Shown piece after piece: positions 1 through 7,845 of a DNA stretch of 64,000 nucleotides; the first letter of the stretch is position 1; each line of letters starts with the position of its first letter. Below the pieces are notes generated by a model. That model ran no database searches and was not told where the DNA came from. It worked only from the letters and a program-made list of their open reading frames with translations. Source of the stretch: Pelomonas sp. Root1237 (GTDB lineage: Bacteria > Pseudomonadota > Gammaproteobacteria > Burkholderiales > Burkholderiaceae_C); contig NZ_LMDK01000017.1 in the NCBI RefSeq assembly GCF_001425055.1, positions 124,001-188,000 of the forward strand, read 5' to 3'. The position numbers and the translations under genes are program-made.

Positions 1-1360
1 TGCCCTCCGTGAAAAGGTCGAACGGCCGGGCCAGCTTGCGCTGGTTGATCTGGAAGGGATACACCTCGACCACAAACTGCGCGATGCCTCGAACGAAGTC
101 CCCGAACATGACTGCGGCGCCGACATTGGGGTCGGTCTCGACGACGTTGGCCATGCGCTTGTGAATGCGGCCCTTGGCCAGTGTGAGCGTGTCCAGCGTC
201 GAGAAGAACCGCTCCACGTGAGGCTTCAGCCACGGTGTGCGCACACGGCAGTACGTGAGGCTCATACCCAGATCCCATCCGATCAGCTGGAATACAGGGC
301 TGTGGAACTCCAGCCCGTTGTCGATCCAGAGCGCGTCGGGGATGCCTTCGGCTGGCCACGCCTTGGCCAGGGACAGTGCCGACGTCGTATCCCCCTTCGG
401 ACGGATGGCGCTCTGCAGCGCACCACAGACGCTGGTCAGGCCGGCGCCGTAGAAGCTGATGTAGAAGCCCAGGACGTAACCGGAGTAGGCATCGATGAGC
501 ACCGTGAGCGTCGGCCGGCCGAGAGGCAGGCCTGTCCGCTCGCAGATCAGCACCCAGTTCAGCGGCGTGTGATCCACTTCAACGCGCTGCAACGGGTACT
601 CGGCGGCCGCACCGTCCATGCTGGTGCGGCAAACCATGCGCGCGCGGGCCGGCCCGAAGCGCGCTTGGAGGACGCGGTGCCGATCAAGTGCCGCCACTCG
701 GCGACAGAGGGTCGCGTGGCTGACCGTGGCGTCCCTCGCAGGCATGCGTCCTGCCTCGACCTCCTTGGAGGCCTCAGACCGTATCACTGCGAGCGTGAAG
801 GTCAATGAATTGCGGTCGCGATTGAGATAGACGCGCGCCAGCACCGCCGTCACGAGCCGCTCCATTTCGGCCGATAGCCGGCGCGATCGTTTACGGATGG
901 CGTTGCCATCCACCAAGACGCCGACGTGGCCGTCGGCGGTGTCTAGGTCTCGGGCCCACCCACTGACCGTGGTTGCGCCTGGTGGCTCCTTGTCGCCGAT
1001 GCGCTCAGCAACGGCGCAGATCACACTCTTGATGGCACTGACGCGGCCTCGGGACACATGCGCGGCCGTCATACCCCTGAGGTAGGCCAGCTTGCGCTCG
1101 ACCTTCCTGCGGTCGCCGGGACGCAACGATTCCAAGGTCGTTAGCACGGGAGCCGCGATGCGCCCCCGTGCGCCTATGGGTTCCTGAAACGTCAGCTGCC
1201 CTGTCCAGACCAGCTTGAGCAGCTTGGCCTTGTCATAAACAACCTGTCTGCGAGTGACGCAGTCCTCAAGCGCCAGCGTCCCGTCCGGAAGTTCTCGCAC
1301 CAGTTCCAGCGTCCGGGCGCCACGGCGAAACATCAAGCCAACTTGCAAGCTGAAGGTCAT
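1..1360 (-). CDS. tnsB: TnsB-like DDE transposase (C-terminus beyond window edge)
   Basis: Mu/TnsB-family transposase that would cut and join the 3' ends of a Tn7-like element with TnsA. I read 453 codons on the minus strand before the window edge. An RNase H-fold core is visible: Asp263 (VEVDHTPL), Asp347 (LWIDNGLEFH) and Glu383 (KPHVERFF), giving D,D-35-E spacing. The first 250 residues match the small beta domain and helix-turn-helix domains that bind the transposon ends in this family. ATG at 1360 is used; a second ATG at 1333 (MFRRGART) is also possible. The gene overlaps the end of tnsA by about 95 bases. The C-terminal TnsC-interacting part and any tnsC lie outside the window. Confidence 0.85.
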   Translation of the reverse strand, partial: MTFSLQVGLMFRRGARTLELVRELPDGTLALEDCVTRRQVVYDKAKLLKLVWTGQLTFQEPIGARGRIAAPVLTTLESLRPGDRRKVERKLAYLRGMTAAHVSRGRVSAIKSVICAVAERIGDKEPPGATTVSGWARDLDTADGHVGVLVDGNAIRKRSRRLSAEMERLVTAVLARVYLNRDRNSLTFTLAVIRSEASKEVEAGRMPARDATVSHATLCRRVAALDRHRVLQARFGPARARMVCRTSMDGAAAEYPLQRVEVDHTPLNWVLICERTGLPLGRPTLTVLIDAYSGYVLGFYISFYGAGLTSVCGALQSAIRPKGDTTSALSLAKAWPAEGIPDALWIDNGLEFHSPVFQLIGWDLGMSLTYCRVRTPWLKPHVERFFSTLDTLTLAKGRIHKRMANVVETDPNVGAAVMFGDFVRGIAQFVVEVYPFQINQRKLARPFDLFTEG

Positions 1361-1973
1361 CTTCTTTCTCCAGGTGTTCGGGGAGGACCAGCACGTCGCT
1401 GGCACTGATACGGTTCTTGAACGTGAGTCGCCGCCGGGCGATCAGGTGATAGATCAGCTCGTGCGGCACAAGGGCTCGGACGGCCAACTGGTCAATGGGG
1501 TACCCGTCCGAGTACTCGCGCACTTCGGCAAGCACCCTGTTCAGGACGGCCTCAGGTGGCGTGCCTTTGCCGTAGCGGTGCAGGAGTTCAGCGAACTGGT
1601 GCTGATCACGCCGCCGCAGGGAGACGTTGGAGATCGCGTAGAAGCGGGCCCCCTGCGCATGCAGGTGGCTGGCGGCCTTGTTGAACAACGAGCGGTATTT
1701 GTCGAAGCGCTGTTCGAGCTTGACCTCCCAGTAAGAGACGACACCGTCGCCGCAGTCGATGCGGTAGTCCGGCGTGAATGCTTGACCGTCAAGGTCCAGG
1801 GTGCACGGCTGGGAGACGATGTTCCGCACCTTCGGGCACAGTGCGGCCAGGCGCACGAAGTCGGCCTCGGTCGATGCCTCGGCTTGAACCGGCGCTGCCA
1901 GTGCGCCGAGGTTGAGCAAATGCACCGTGCGCGGCGTCGTGGGTTTGATGAGCTGACGGACGGGCGCGTTCAT
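1266..1973 (-). CDS. tnsA: TnsA-like endonuclease of a Tn7-like transposon
   Basis: Restriction-enzyme-like nuclease that in Tn7 cuts the 5' ends of the element, giving cut-and-paste rather than replicative transposition. The 235-residue product has the family's catalytic pattern: an N-terminal Glu (near 36), Asp69 in FTPDY, and Glu83-x-Lys85 in YWEVKL. A C-terminal winged-helix-like part follows (NRVLAEVREYSDGYPID onward). ATG at 1973 is chosen because GAGGTG lies four bases upstream; the frame stays open further upstream, but that extension is low-complexity and not TnsA-like. It is slightly shorter than Tn7 TnsA (273 residues). It lies directly upstream of tnsB on the same strand, the usual tnsAB order. 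Confidence 0.8.
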   Translation of the reverse strand: MNAPVRQLIKPTTPRTVHLLNLGALAAPVQAEASTEADFVRLAALCPKVRNIVSQPCTLDLDGQAFTPDYRIDCGDGVVSYWEVKLEQRFDKYRSLFNKAASHLHAQGARFYAISNVSLRRRDQHQFAELLHRYGKGTPPEAVLNRVLAEVREYSDGYPIDQLAVRALVPHELIYHLIARRRLTFKNRISASDVLVLPEHLEKEDDLQLASWLDVSPWRPDAGTGARTSGRDAGA

Positions 1974-2254
1974 GACGCACCTCGGCAGTGGCAAAGGAGG
2001 GACGGGCGCCGGACCGTTGAAGGCGCGCTGAAGTGAAGCAGGCGCACGTAGGCCTGCCATGGACAGATGGCTATCCGCATGGGCGGTTCCTTTCAAATCG
2101 AAGGGATGAGTTCGCCCAGCTACCTCAAGGCTTGACGCCAAAAGGCACGCGGCCCATACTGACCACAAACAAGTCCCCACTTGATCTGGTCATCGAGCCG
2201 GACGCGAAACCCGAGGTCACCCTCGGGTTTTGTCGTTCTGGGCAGCGAAGGTTG
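1974..2254. other. Intergenic region upstream of tnsA with a perfect hairpin
   Basis: No convincing gene is seen in these 281 bases. A perfect 10-bp inverted repeat (AAACCCGAGG / CCTCGGGTTT, loop TCAC) lies at 2207-2230. It follows the stop of the small HTH gene at 2255 and precedes tnsA on the minus strand, so it could be a terminator or an insulating hairpin between the two. It lacks a long T-run on either strand. I looked here for repeated 20-22 bp TnsB-type sites and found none. Confidence 0.5.
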
Positions 2255-2563
2255 CTATGTGCTCTCTTGGGGGTCTCCTTTCTTCGGCTGAGGGGGTGGG
2301 ACCTTTTCGGCGCTGAGCCTTGCTGCGGCAAGCCAGGCGGCGATGTCCCGGGTCAAAGCAAAGTAGCCGCGCTTCTGTGGCAGCGTGAAAAGAGGTACGG
2401 GAACGCGCCCGCGCTTGCGTGCCTGCCTCAACGAGGCTGCATTCGCGTGACCCAACGCCGCGACCAGCAGCGGCCCGCCGAATAGCGGCCCGTGCAGCAT
2501 CTCCAGCTCACGATGCAGTTCGTCTGCAAAGCTGCCTGGTTGAGTGACTTGATCTTGGGGCAT
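2255..2563 (-). CDS. Small AlpA/excisionase-like helix-turn-helix protein (tentative)
   Basis: A 102-residue basic protein of uncertain family. After an acidic leader (FADELHRELEMLHG), the segment LLVAALGHANAASLRQARKRG reads like a helix-turn-helix. It is followed by VPVPLF and RGYFALTRDIAAWLA, a pattern typical of small AlpA- or excisionase-like DNA-binding proteins on integrated elements. The tail is Lys/Pro-rich. ATG at 2563 is used; an in-frame ATG at 2671 would add 36 residues and overlap the divergent gene at 2670. Its place between tnsA and the cargo suggests a control role for the element, but this is inference. Confidence 0.55.
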   Translation of the reverse strand: MPQDQVTQPGSFADELHRELEMLHGPLFGGPLLVAALGHANAASLRQARKRGRVPVPLFTLPQKRGYFALTRDIAAWLAAARLSAEKVPPPQPKKGDPQEST

Positions 2564-2669
2564 GGGCTCGAATCCCGCCGTGACGTGACTTGGCGTGACC
2601 GGAGTGTTGCGGCCGGTTTTGACCTTGCATAGTTCAGTGCAGAAGTTCGGAATTTCTGTACGCTGGAGC

Positions 2670-3548
2670 ATGGCGAAGAAACCCTCGAAGCCTGGAAACA
2701 GGCGGCCCAGACGGCATCCCATCGATGCGCTGTTCACGCGACTTTGGTTCCGTGCCGTAGCGCTCGGACTAGGGCTGCCAACCCCTGGCAAGGTCGAGAG
2801 GCACATACAGCCCGGGCGCGTGACACGAAAGAACGGGCGCCAAGTTAGATCCTCGCGGTGGTACAGCTACAAGGTTGGGCGGCGCGTGCCGACGTTGCGC
2901 AATGGCGTACATCCGGTCGACCTGGCAGAGCAGGCCTGCCGGGGCACTGCGCGCTACTTTCATTCGCCCTTGAAAAGGCTGCTGCGAGGAGATACGGTCT
3001 CCAGGGCGTGGATTGACGAGCAGTTGCTCGCACTGCCGGCGCAACTCGTCGAGCTGTTGGTTCTGCCGCTTTCTGAAGCGTGTTCCTCGCTACCTGTGGC
3101 GTTCCTGCAGCCGTTCGACGATCAGCGAGCAAGGCAACTGGCGTCGGTGGGCGGCCTTCACGCCCTTGAGGCGGCGGTGTTGCTGATGAAGCTCGGCGAA
3201 GTCACCGCATCTCCAGAGCTGCGACGCTTGGCGCGGGAGGCCTACATACGAACTCAACCGAGTGTTAGGACGGAGCCGGTACTGTCAACCATGGCCGACG
3301 AGTTGTTCGCGTGCATCGACGATGTGTTCCCGCGATGGTTGCATCTGCGCCAGGATCTGCGCCTTGAAGTCATGAGCCTCAACTTCTTTTGCAAGGAGGC
3401 AGGCCTTCTAACTCCCGACGAAGTCCTGGCGGAGGAAAACCTGCCCCATACCATCTTGAAATTGGCACGTATTGCAGTTGAGCAACGCGTGCTTGAGGCT
3501 TGCCTTCGGGCGGGTCAACAAGATCGCAAGTCGAGGGCCGCTGCTTGA
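2670..3548 (+). CDS. Hypothetical protein coupled to a histidine phosphatase
   Basis: I do not recognise this 292-residue protein. The N-terminus is very basic (KKPSKPGNRRPRRHP), with a second basic, aromatic stretch near residue 70 (SRWYSYKVGRR). The rest looks alpha-helical, with alternating Leu/Glu/Arg heptad-like runs and no membrane segment or signal peptide. ATG at 2670 is used; a GTG at 2595 is possible but would overlap the divergent HTH gene further. The stop codon overlaps the TTG start of the next gene (TTGA), so the two are translationally coupled. A nucleic-acid-binding role is suggested only by the charge pattern. Confidence 0.6.
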   Translation: MAKKPSKPGNRRPRRHPIDALFTRLWFRAVALGLGLPTPGKVERHIQPGRVTRKNGRQVRSSRWYSYKVGRRVPTLRNGVHPVDLAEQACRGTARYFHSPLKRLLRGDTVSRAWIDEQLLALPAQLVELLVLPLSEACSSLPVAFLQPFDDQRARQLASVGGLHALEAAVLLMKLGEVTASPELRRLAREAYIRTQPSVRTEPVLSTMADELFACIDDVFPRWLHLRQDLRLEVMSLNFFCKEAGLLTPDEVLAEENLPHTILKLARIAVEQRVLEACLRAGQQDRKSRAAA

Positions 3549-4177
3549 CTAGGGTTGTCTGTTGCCGCCACGGTCAGAGCGCTGCTAACGCCGGTGCCGC
3601 GACGCTGGATCCTTTATCGATCGAGCTGACCGATCTTGGCCGACAGCAGGCCGAGCGAGTCGCCTTGCTATGGACGGAGCCACCGAGTCTCATCGTGGTC
3701 TCGCCGGCTGAGAGGGCTTGGGCGACAGCCCTGCCGACGATGCGGCGTTTTCCAGGAGTCCACGTGGAAGAATGGCCGATCCAGGAGTTCACCTATCTGG
3801 CGCCAATGCGATGCGCGGGGACCACGGCTGAACAGCGCCGAGTTTGGGTTGAGCACTACTGGACTCTGGCGGACCCCGACCGATGCGATGGTGACGGCGC
3901 GGAAAGCTTCAACGAGTTCCTTGCTCGCGTCGACGACACGATCGGGCGCTTGGCCCAGCTCGCAGAACCGTTTGACCTCGCCGTCCTTCTCTTTGGCCAC
4001 GGCCAGTTCATCAATGCCATGCGCTGGCGGCAGTCGCACTTGTGCGGTGAGCAGTCGATGTCTAGCTTCAGGGACTTTGACCTCGGGAATCCCGTCGCCC
4101 ACTGCGAGCCGCTTGAGCTTGCGCCGCCCCCGGCAGGCTTTTCCATTCTGCGGCTCAGTCATAGCGATGGCGCCTAG
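3545..4177 (+). CDS. Histidine phosphatase superfamily protein
   Basis: A 210-residue branch-1 histidine phosphatase (phosphoglycerate-mutase fold). The nucleophile motif RHG is at residues 8-10 (VCCRHGQSAANAG), with the downstream Arg of the phosphate pocket in VVSPAERAWATA, the acid Glu region in EEWPIQEF and the second His in LLFGHGQFINAM. The TTG start at 3545 overlaps the stop of the preceding gene and has a GAGGG ribosome site about eight bases upstream; the longer upstream frame is antisense-like filler. The substrate is unknown. Tight coupling to an unknown gene in a defence-rich island suggests a two-gene accessory module rather than metabolism. Confidence 0.8.
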   Translation: MTRVVCCRHGQSAANAGAATLDPLSIELTDLGRQQAERVALLWTEPPSLIVVSPAERAWATALPTMRRFPGVHVEEWPIQEFTYLAPMRCAGTTAEQRRVWVEHYWTLADPDRCDGDGAESFNEFLARVDDTIGRLAQLAEPFDLAVLLFGHGQFINAMRWRQSHLCGEQSMSSFRDFDLGNPVAHCEPLELAPPPAGFSILRLSHSDGA

Positions 4178-4266
4178 ATATCCGTCGCGTGACCATGCGG
4201 AAATCAGGGGTCAGATCGGCGGAGCACACTCGGTACGGGGTGAAGTGCGGTCCGCCGGCTGACACT

Positions 4267-5799
4267 CTAGGCCCGCCTTCGGCTGGCCAACTCCATGATC
4301 AGGCTCCGGTGCTGCGTGCAAGGGCACGACATCGCAGCGCGCCTGTAGAGTGATAAGGACGTGTGGAATCCTTTGAATAGGTCCGCGATCTGGAACTCAT
4401 GGACGAAGCGGGTCTCAGGCCAGCACAACCTGCGCAGTACCTGGGCCATCACGAGGGCAGCAGCGGCGCTCGCGACAAACGGTACAGACGGGCGGAAGCC
4501 CTCATCAAGCTCGACACCCATACGCTTGAGGGCCAGGAGGCCAGGCAGCATCGAGCAGAGGGTCGCACCGGCCAGCCGGCCCGCGCGTAACGCATCGCGG
4601 ATCTCAGGCGCGGCGGCATCGATGTCAGCGTCGCTGATCTGCCTGTTGGTGCCGCCCTTCAGAGAGTCGGCGCCGAGCCCCGTCGCCTTCGCCTGCTTCT
4701 CGAGAGCATCTTTGTTAGGCAACTCAAAGGTGCACTGCATGCAAGCCCAGCTTGGGAGATCCAGGCGGTGCGTCACGACCGCCGCGCCAAACGAGTTGAT
4801 GGCCCCGTCGACGAGGAGTGAAGGCCACAGACGCTGGACGTCATGCCGAGCCTGGTTGTCGTCGAGGCCATTGATGACCAGATCGATCTGCTTCGGTTTC
4901 AGGGTCCCAGCATCGATCAAGTCGGCGATATAGGCCTGTTCACCGGTCGCCTCTAGCTTGCCGCCGGATTGCTCGTTCAGCCAGTCTGCGAGGTTTTCCG
5001 CCTTCGATACGTCAAGCCAGCTGTCCTCATCAAGCACGCAGCATGTGCCGAAGTTCTCCGGACCGTAAGTTTGCTTGTCGACGACATGCACCTTGCCTTC
5101 AAGCGGCAATTGGGACATGAGGAGCGCCAGCGCATTTCCAATCGCGCCGGCGCCGAGCATCAACGTGCTTGGAAGCCGAACCGCTTCAGGAAGCGGCGGG
5201 CCAACATCAACACGGTCCGGGTCCAAGGTGAAGAGCGACAGCTGCTCGCAGTCCATCAATGGATAGAGCTCGGCGGGCACGCTATAGACGCGCTTAAACA
5301 CCTCCGCGACGCCCGCGGACGCAGCCATCATGGCACCAAGCGGATTGGCCTGATCGCAGTCTCCTGGGATTTGCGTCGACGTCGAGGTGCAGCGGGCAAT
5401 CCAGCCATTCGAGTTGATAGAGGTCCAGGGCAAGTCCTCTCTTGCCTGATTCCCCACATTCAGCACCGCCACGGCATCAACAAAGCAGTCCTCGCTGTAG
5501 GCGCAGACCTGAACATCGCCCTGAGACCAAATGGCGTCGCCGAGCGCACGCACTTCGCTCTCCAGATCCGGCAGCCCGTCGGGCAGCGCCACACACAGCG
5601 GCCCAACCACTCTCGAAAGAAGGCGAATCGCGGTCAGTAGGCATGAGCGACCGTTCGGGGTGGAAAGGGTCTGCAGTTCGCCGGTGAGGACCACCTTGCG
5701 GGCATAGACGATCTTGGCGTCCAGGACGGTGGCGGCGAGGTCCTGGGCGACGCCGAGCGGGCGCGAAGCCTCCAGCGGTGTTTGTTGTTCGGTGTTCAT
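4267..5799 (-). CDS. E1-like ThiF-family ubiquitin-activating enzyme
   Basis: Adenylating enzyme expected to activate the C-terminus of the Ubl encoded at 6746-7078 and pass it on as a thioester. The protein has 510 residues. Residues 1-205 form an N-terminal domain without a recognisable motif. The ThiF Rossmann domain begins near 209 with the nucleotide loop GAGAIG at 216-221 and the acidic residue Asp241 after strand 2 (VVDKQTYG). A zinc-site pattern is seen as CMQC (353-356) and CPC (492-494). Cys415 in GATLC is the best placed candidate catalytic cysteine. It is the last gene of the operon and overlaps the JAB gene by ATGA. Length and two-part layout resemble BilD-type E1 proteins of bacterial antiphage systems. 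Confidence 0.85.
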   Translation of the reverse strand: MNTEQQTPLEASRPLGVAQDLAATVLDAKIVYARKVVLTGELQTLSTPNGRSCLLTAIRLLSRVVGPLCVALPDGLPDLESEVRALGDAIWSQGDVQVCAYSEDCFVDAVAVLNVGNQAREDLPWTSINSNGWIARCTSTSTQIPGDCDQANPLGAMMAASAGVAEVFKRVYSVPAELYPLMDCEQLSLFTLDPDRVDVGPPLPEAVRLPSTLMLGAGAIGNALALLMSQLPLEGKVHVVDKQTYGPENFGTCCVLDEDSWLDVSKAENLADWLNEQSGGKLEATGEQAYIADLIDAGTLKPKQIDLVINGLDDNQARHDVQRLWPSLLVDGAINSFGAAVVTHRLDLPSWACMQCTFELPNKDALEKQAKATGLGADSLKGGTNRQISDADIDAAAPEIRDALRAGRLAGATLCSMLPGLLALKRMGVELDEGFRPSVPFVASAAAALVMAQVLRRLCWPETRFVHEFQIADLFKGFHTSLSLYRRAAMSCPCTQHRSLIMELASRRRA

Positions 5800-6305
5800 G
5801 CATGCACCTCCAGGTTGAGAACCTCGGCCTTGTGTTGGCCAACGCGGATTCGGCCTCCGACCTCGCGCTGGGTGAAGCGCCTGTAGGCGCCGTCATCAAA
5901 AACATGCACACCGCAGTCATCGAGGTCGTTTGTTCGAGCCTGGGCGTAGTGGGGGCAGACGACGGACAAGTAGTCCTGCACCTTGACCCCAAAGGCACGG
6001 TCAACCCGGGACAGGTCAACAAACGTGCCCGGATGGCTATGGATCTGGCCAACCCAGTAGAGGCCCAGTTCGTCAGAGAGGTCCGTGATGCGCGAGATGG
6101 CCCGCATCGAGAGGCTGAGCTGGAGCGGCCCGGCGACGAAGCCGCTGCCGTGCAACCGAAGGATATGGGTCACCCTTGCGGTGCCGTCGTGCTCGTCGCC
6201 AAGCCAGAGGGCCAAGCCTTCGTTTCCGTGTAGGCCATTGGGACGCATGATCTCAACGGAGTCTGCGAGGAGGTTGCTGGGCAGCGCCCAGGACATAGGT
6301 TTCAT
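5796..6305 (-). CDS. JAB/JAMM-family deubiquitinase-like metallopeptidase
   Basis: A 169-residue JAMM isopeptidase expected to trim or remove the Ubl from targets. The full zinc motif is present: Glu29, then H89-S-H91, seven residues, Ser99, two residues, Asp102 (IHSHPGTFVDLSRVD). The start at 6305 overlaps the E2-like stop (ATGA), and the stop overlaps the E1 start (ATGA), so the three genes are translationally coupled. The upstream in-frame extension is antisense to the E2 gene in another frame and is not used. Known for the family: such enzymes in Bil-type operons (BilC) remove Ubl conjugates. Inferred: the same role here. Confidence 0.88.
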   Translation of the reverse strand: MKPMSWALPSNLLADSVEIMRPNGLHGNEGLALWLGDEHDGTARVTHILRLHGSGFVAGPLQLSLSMRAISRITDLSDELGLYWVGQIHSHPGTFVDLSRVDRAFGVKVQDYLSVVCPHYAQARTNDLDDCGVHVFDDGAYRRFTQREVGGRIRVGQHKAEVLNLEVHA

Positions 6306-6742
6306 GGTTGGCACCTTCCTGTATAGGTGATGTCCAAAAGGCTCTGGAGATTGAGCAGCACGTACTGCAGCGGGTCTTCCAGCACCGGGTATGCATTGAT
6401 GCCTGCGGCCCATTCGGGGTGATGGGCAAACCCTTCCTGGGTGAAAGGAACGCAGATGAAGAAGCTCGTCGGGCGACTGCCGTCGAAGACCGGCCAGGCG
6501 CGAGCCTCGGTCTCCGACCCAGTGGGCATGTCGATGAATTTCACCGACGGCGGCTTGGCGTAATCGGTCCAACGCAGTCGGACCCGGTAAAGCTCCTGCG
6601 GCGCCTTGCGGGAAGACAGGTCGACCGTGACGTCGAGCGCGGCGGGGTCGCCTCGTTTGACGGTCCAGCGGTCAACCTGCGGCAGCGCCCGGAGCTCTTC
6701 AAGATGCTGTTGGAACAGCATCAGGTCGAGCTCGCTTGCCAT
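6302..6742 (-). CDS. E2-like ubiquitin-conjugating protein
   Basis: A 146-residue UBC-fold protein that would accept the activated Ubl and transfer it to a target. Recognisable parts are the strand-rich N-half (LYRVRLRWTD, VKFIDMP), a candidate catalytic Cys97 in SFFICVPFTQ, and the conserved downstream aromatic/His patch GFAHHPEW, followed by a C-terminal helix (LQYVLLNLQSLL). This matches the bacterial E2 group that accompanies ThiF and JAB genes. It starts three bases after the Ubl stop and overlaps the JAB gene by four. No E3-like gene is seen, in keeping with other bacterial systems of this kind. Confidence 0.8.
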   Translation of the reverse strand: MASELDLMLFQQHLEELRALPQVDRWTVKRGDPAALDVTVDLSSRKAPQELYRVRLRWTDYAKPPSVKFIDMPTGSETEARAWPVFDGSRPTSFFICVPFTQEGFAHHPEWAAGINAYPVLEDPLQYVLLNLQSLLDITYTGRCQP

Positions 6743-6745
6743 GCC

Positions 6746-7078
6746 CTAGCCCTGGGTGAATTGCTCTACCAGGAGCAGACTGAGTTGGCGGTGTTCGGCC
6801 AGGTCGCCCACCTTCAACGAAAGGTTCGTTTGAACCTCGCCATTGAGAGACAGGGAGTAGGTCTTGCTGCCGCCATCGACTGGGCCCTCCGAGAGGTGAA
6901 AGTGCGCCAACGCGCGGGCCTTCACATCCGCCAGGGTGTCAGTCTGCGGGGTGTGGTTCTCAGTGAAGGGCTGCTTCACTGGTGCGTAGCGCACGCGAAC
7001 CACGACGTCTTGAGATTTGTTGGAGGCGTTCTCGTCGCCTTCATGGTGCTCCGCATGGAGCGATGCTTCAGTGTGCAT
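6746..7078 (-). CDS. Ubiquitin-like modifier with exposed C-terminal glycine
   Basis: A 110-residue protein with a charged, His-rich tail (residues 1-23) followed by one beta-grasp-like domain: strand VVVRVRYAP, helix LADVKARALAHF, strands KTYSLSLNG and TNLSLKVGDL, final strand LSLLLVEQF. It ends directly at Gly110 (TQG). A free terminal glycine fits adenylation by the E1 without prior trimming. ATG at 7078 is used, because upstream codons run into non-coding sequence. The gene heads the order Ubl-E2-JAB-E1, the same as BilA-BilB-BilC-BilD, but BilA proteins are described with two Ubl domains, whereas one is seen here. Confidence 0.78.
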   Translation of the reverse strand: MHTEASLHAEHHEGDENASNKSQDVVVRVRYAPVKQPFTENHTPQTDTLADVKARALAHFHLSEGPVDGGSKTYSLSLNGEVQTNLSLKVGDLAEHRQLSLLLVEQFTQG

Positions 7079-7199
7079 GGTGTGAAATCCGAAAAAAAAG
7101 TGGTCGTATTCGCCCCCGCAAGCTAGGGGTGGTGCTTGACCTAGAGGATTTCGTGCCGCACACTTTTGGCTCTCACACCGGATGTGGCAACACGTCCCC

Positions 7200-7230
7200 A
7201 AGGCAAGCCTTCGCGCTTGCCTTTTCTTTT
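7200..7230 (+). terminator. Rho-independent terminator-like hairpin, plus-strand orientation
   Basis: A perfect 8-bp stem AAGGCAAG/CTTGCCTT with an 8-base loop is followed by TTCTTTT. The T-run is on the plus strand, opposite to the flanking ImmA and Ubl genes. In minus-strand transcripts the hairpin would lie in the 176-base gap between ImmA and Ubl, where it may separate the two expression units or reduce read-through. Confidence 0.55.
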
Positions 7231-7254
7231 AGCGTTTGCGCATCGTTCGCCTCC

Positions 7255-7845
7255 TTAGAAGAAAAGTCCGACCTGACCATCCTTCGGCGCGATGATCTGC
7301 TTCTCGATCAGGCGTTTCAGGCGGTACTCAGCCGACTGAATACTGGTGCCACAGATCTGAGCCAGGTCACGCGCTGAGCTTGCTTGGCGGCAAGCCTCGA
7401 TCGGCATCATCACGGCGGCGGTTAATGCCTTGGCCTGCCACTCGCTGTCTTCACAAAACTGATGCGCGCCGATTGGGCCGCGCTGCAGCGTGAGGGCATG
7501 GTCAAGAACGATGTGGCTCAGTTCGTGAATCACGGTGCTGCGGGAAAAAACGTTCTCCTCAGCCAAGCCGTCGTACACATCCTCGCGCAGCACGATCAAG
7601 TTCTTCGCCGGCACCGTGAAAGCAGCGCATTCAACAAGCGTGTCGTCAGCGTGATAGTTGTAATTTGCACGGGGCAACGTCTGCTCAAGAACGCGACGGG
7701 CGTCAATGCGCAGTCCTTGCGAGCCGGCGATGGTGGGAAGGATCTTCCGTAGGTCCACCGCAACCTCCTCGAGCTTGGCATAGCTCATCGGAGCCACTTT
7801 GTAGCCACTTGGGGTGGTCGACCGTTGAGAATTGCCGAACATCAT
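7255..7845 (-). CDS. ImmA/IrrE-family zinc metallopeptidase
   Basis: A 196-residue peptidase with the zinc motif HELSH at 107-111 inside a helix (STVIHELSHIVLDHAL), the usual IrrE/ImmA layout, and a C-terminal winged-helix-like tail (ARDLAQICGTSIQSAEYRLKRLIEKQ). ATG at 7845 overlaps the XRE stop (ATGA). Known for the family: ImmA cleaves ICE repressors, IrrE cleaves DdrO, and CapP cleaves the XRE-type repressor CapH that controls CBASS operons. Inferred: this enzyme cleaves or inactivates the XRE protein encoded just upstream and so derepresses the ubiquitin-like operon downstream. Confidence 0.85.
   Translation of the reverse strand: MMFGNSQRSTTPSGYKVAPMSYAKLEEVAVDLRKILPTIAGSQGLRIDARRVLEQTLPRANYNYHADDTLVECAAFTVPAKNLIVLREDVYDGLAEENVFSRSTVIHELSHIVLDHALTLQRGPIGAHQFCEDSEWQAKALTAAVMMPIEACRQASSARDLAQICGTSIQSAEYRLKRLIEKQIIAPKDGQVGLFF

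Noticed and set aside
2561-2590. GGGCTCGAATCCC resembling a tRNA T-arm, possible att site remnant
   Set aside because: No acceptor stem, anticodon arm or CCA context around it; it lies in and just upstream of the small HTH gene.
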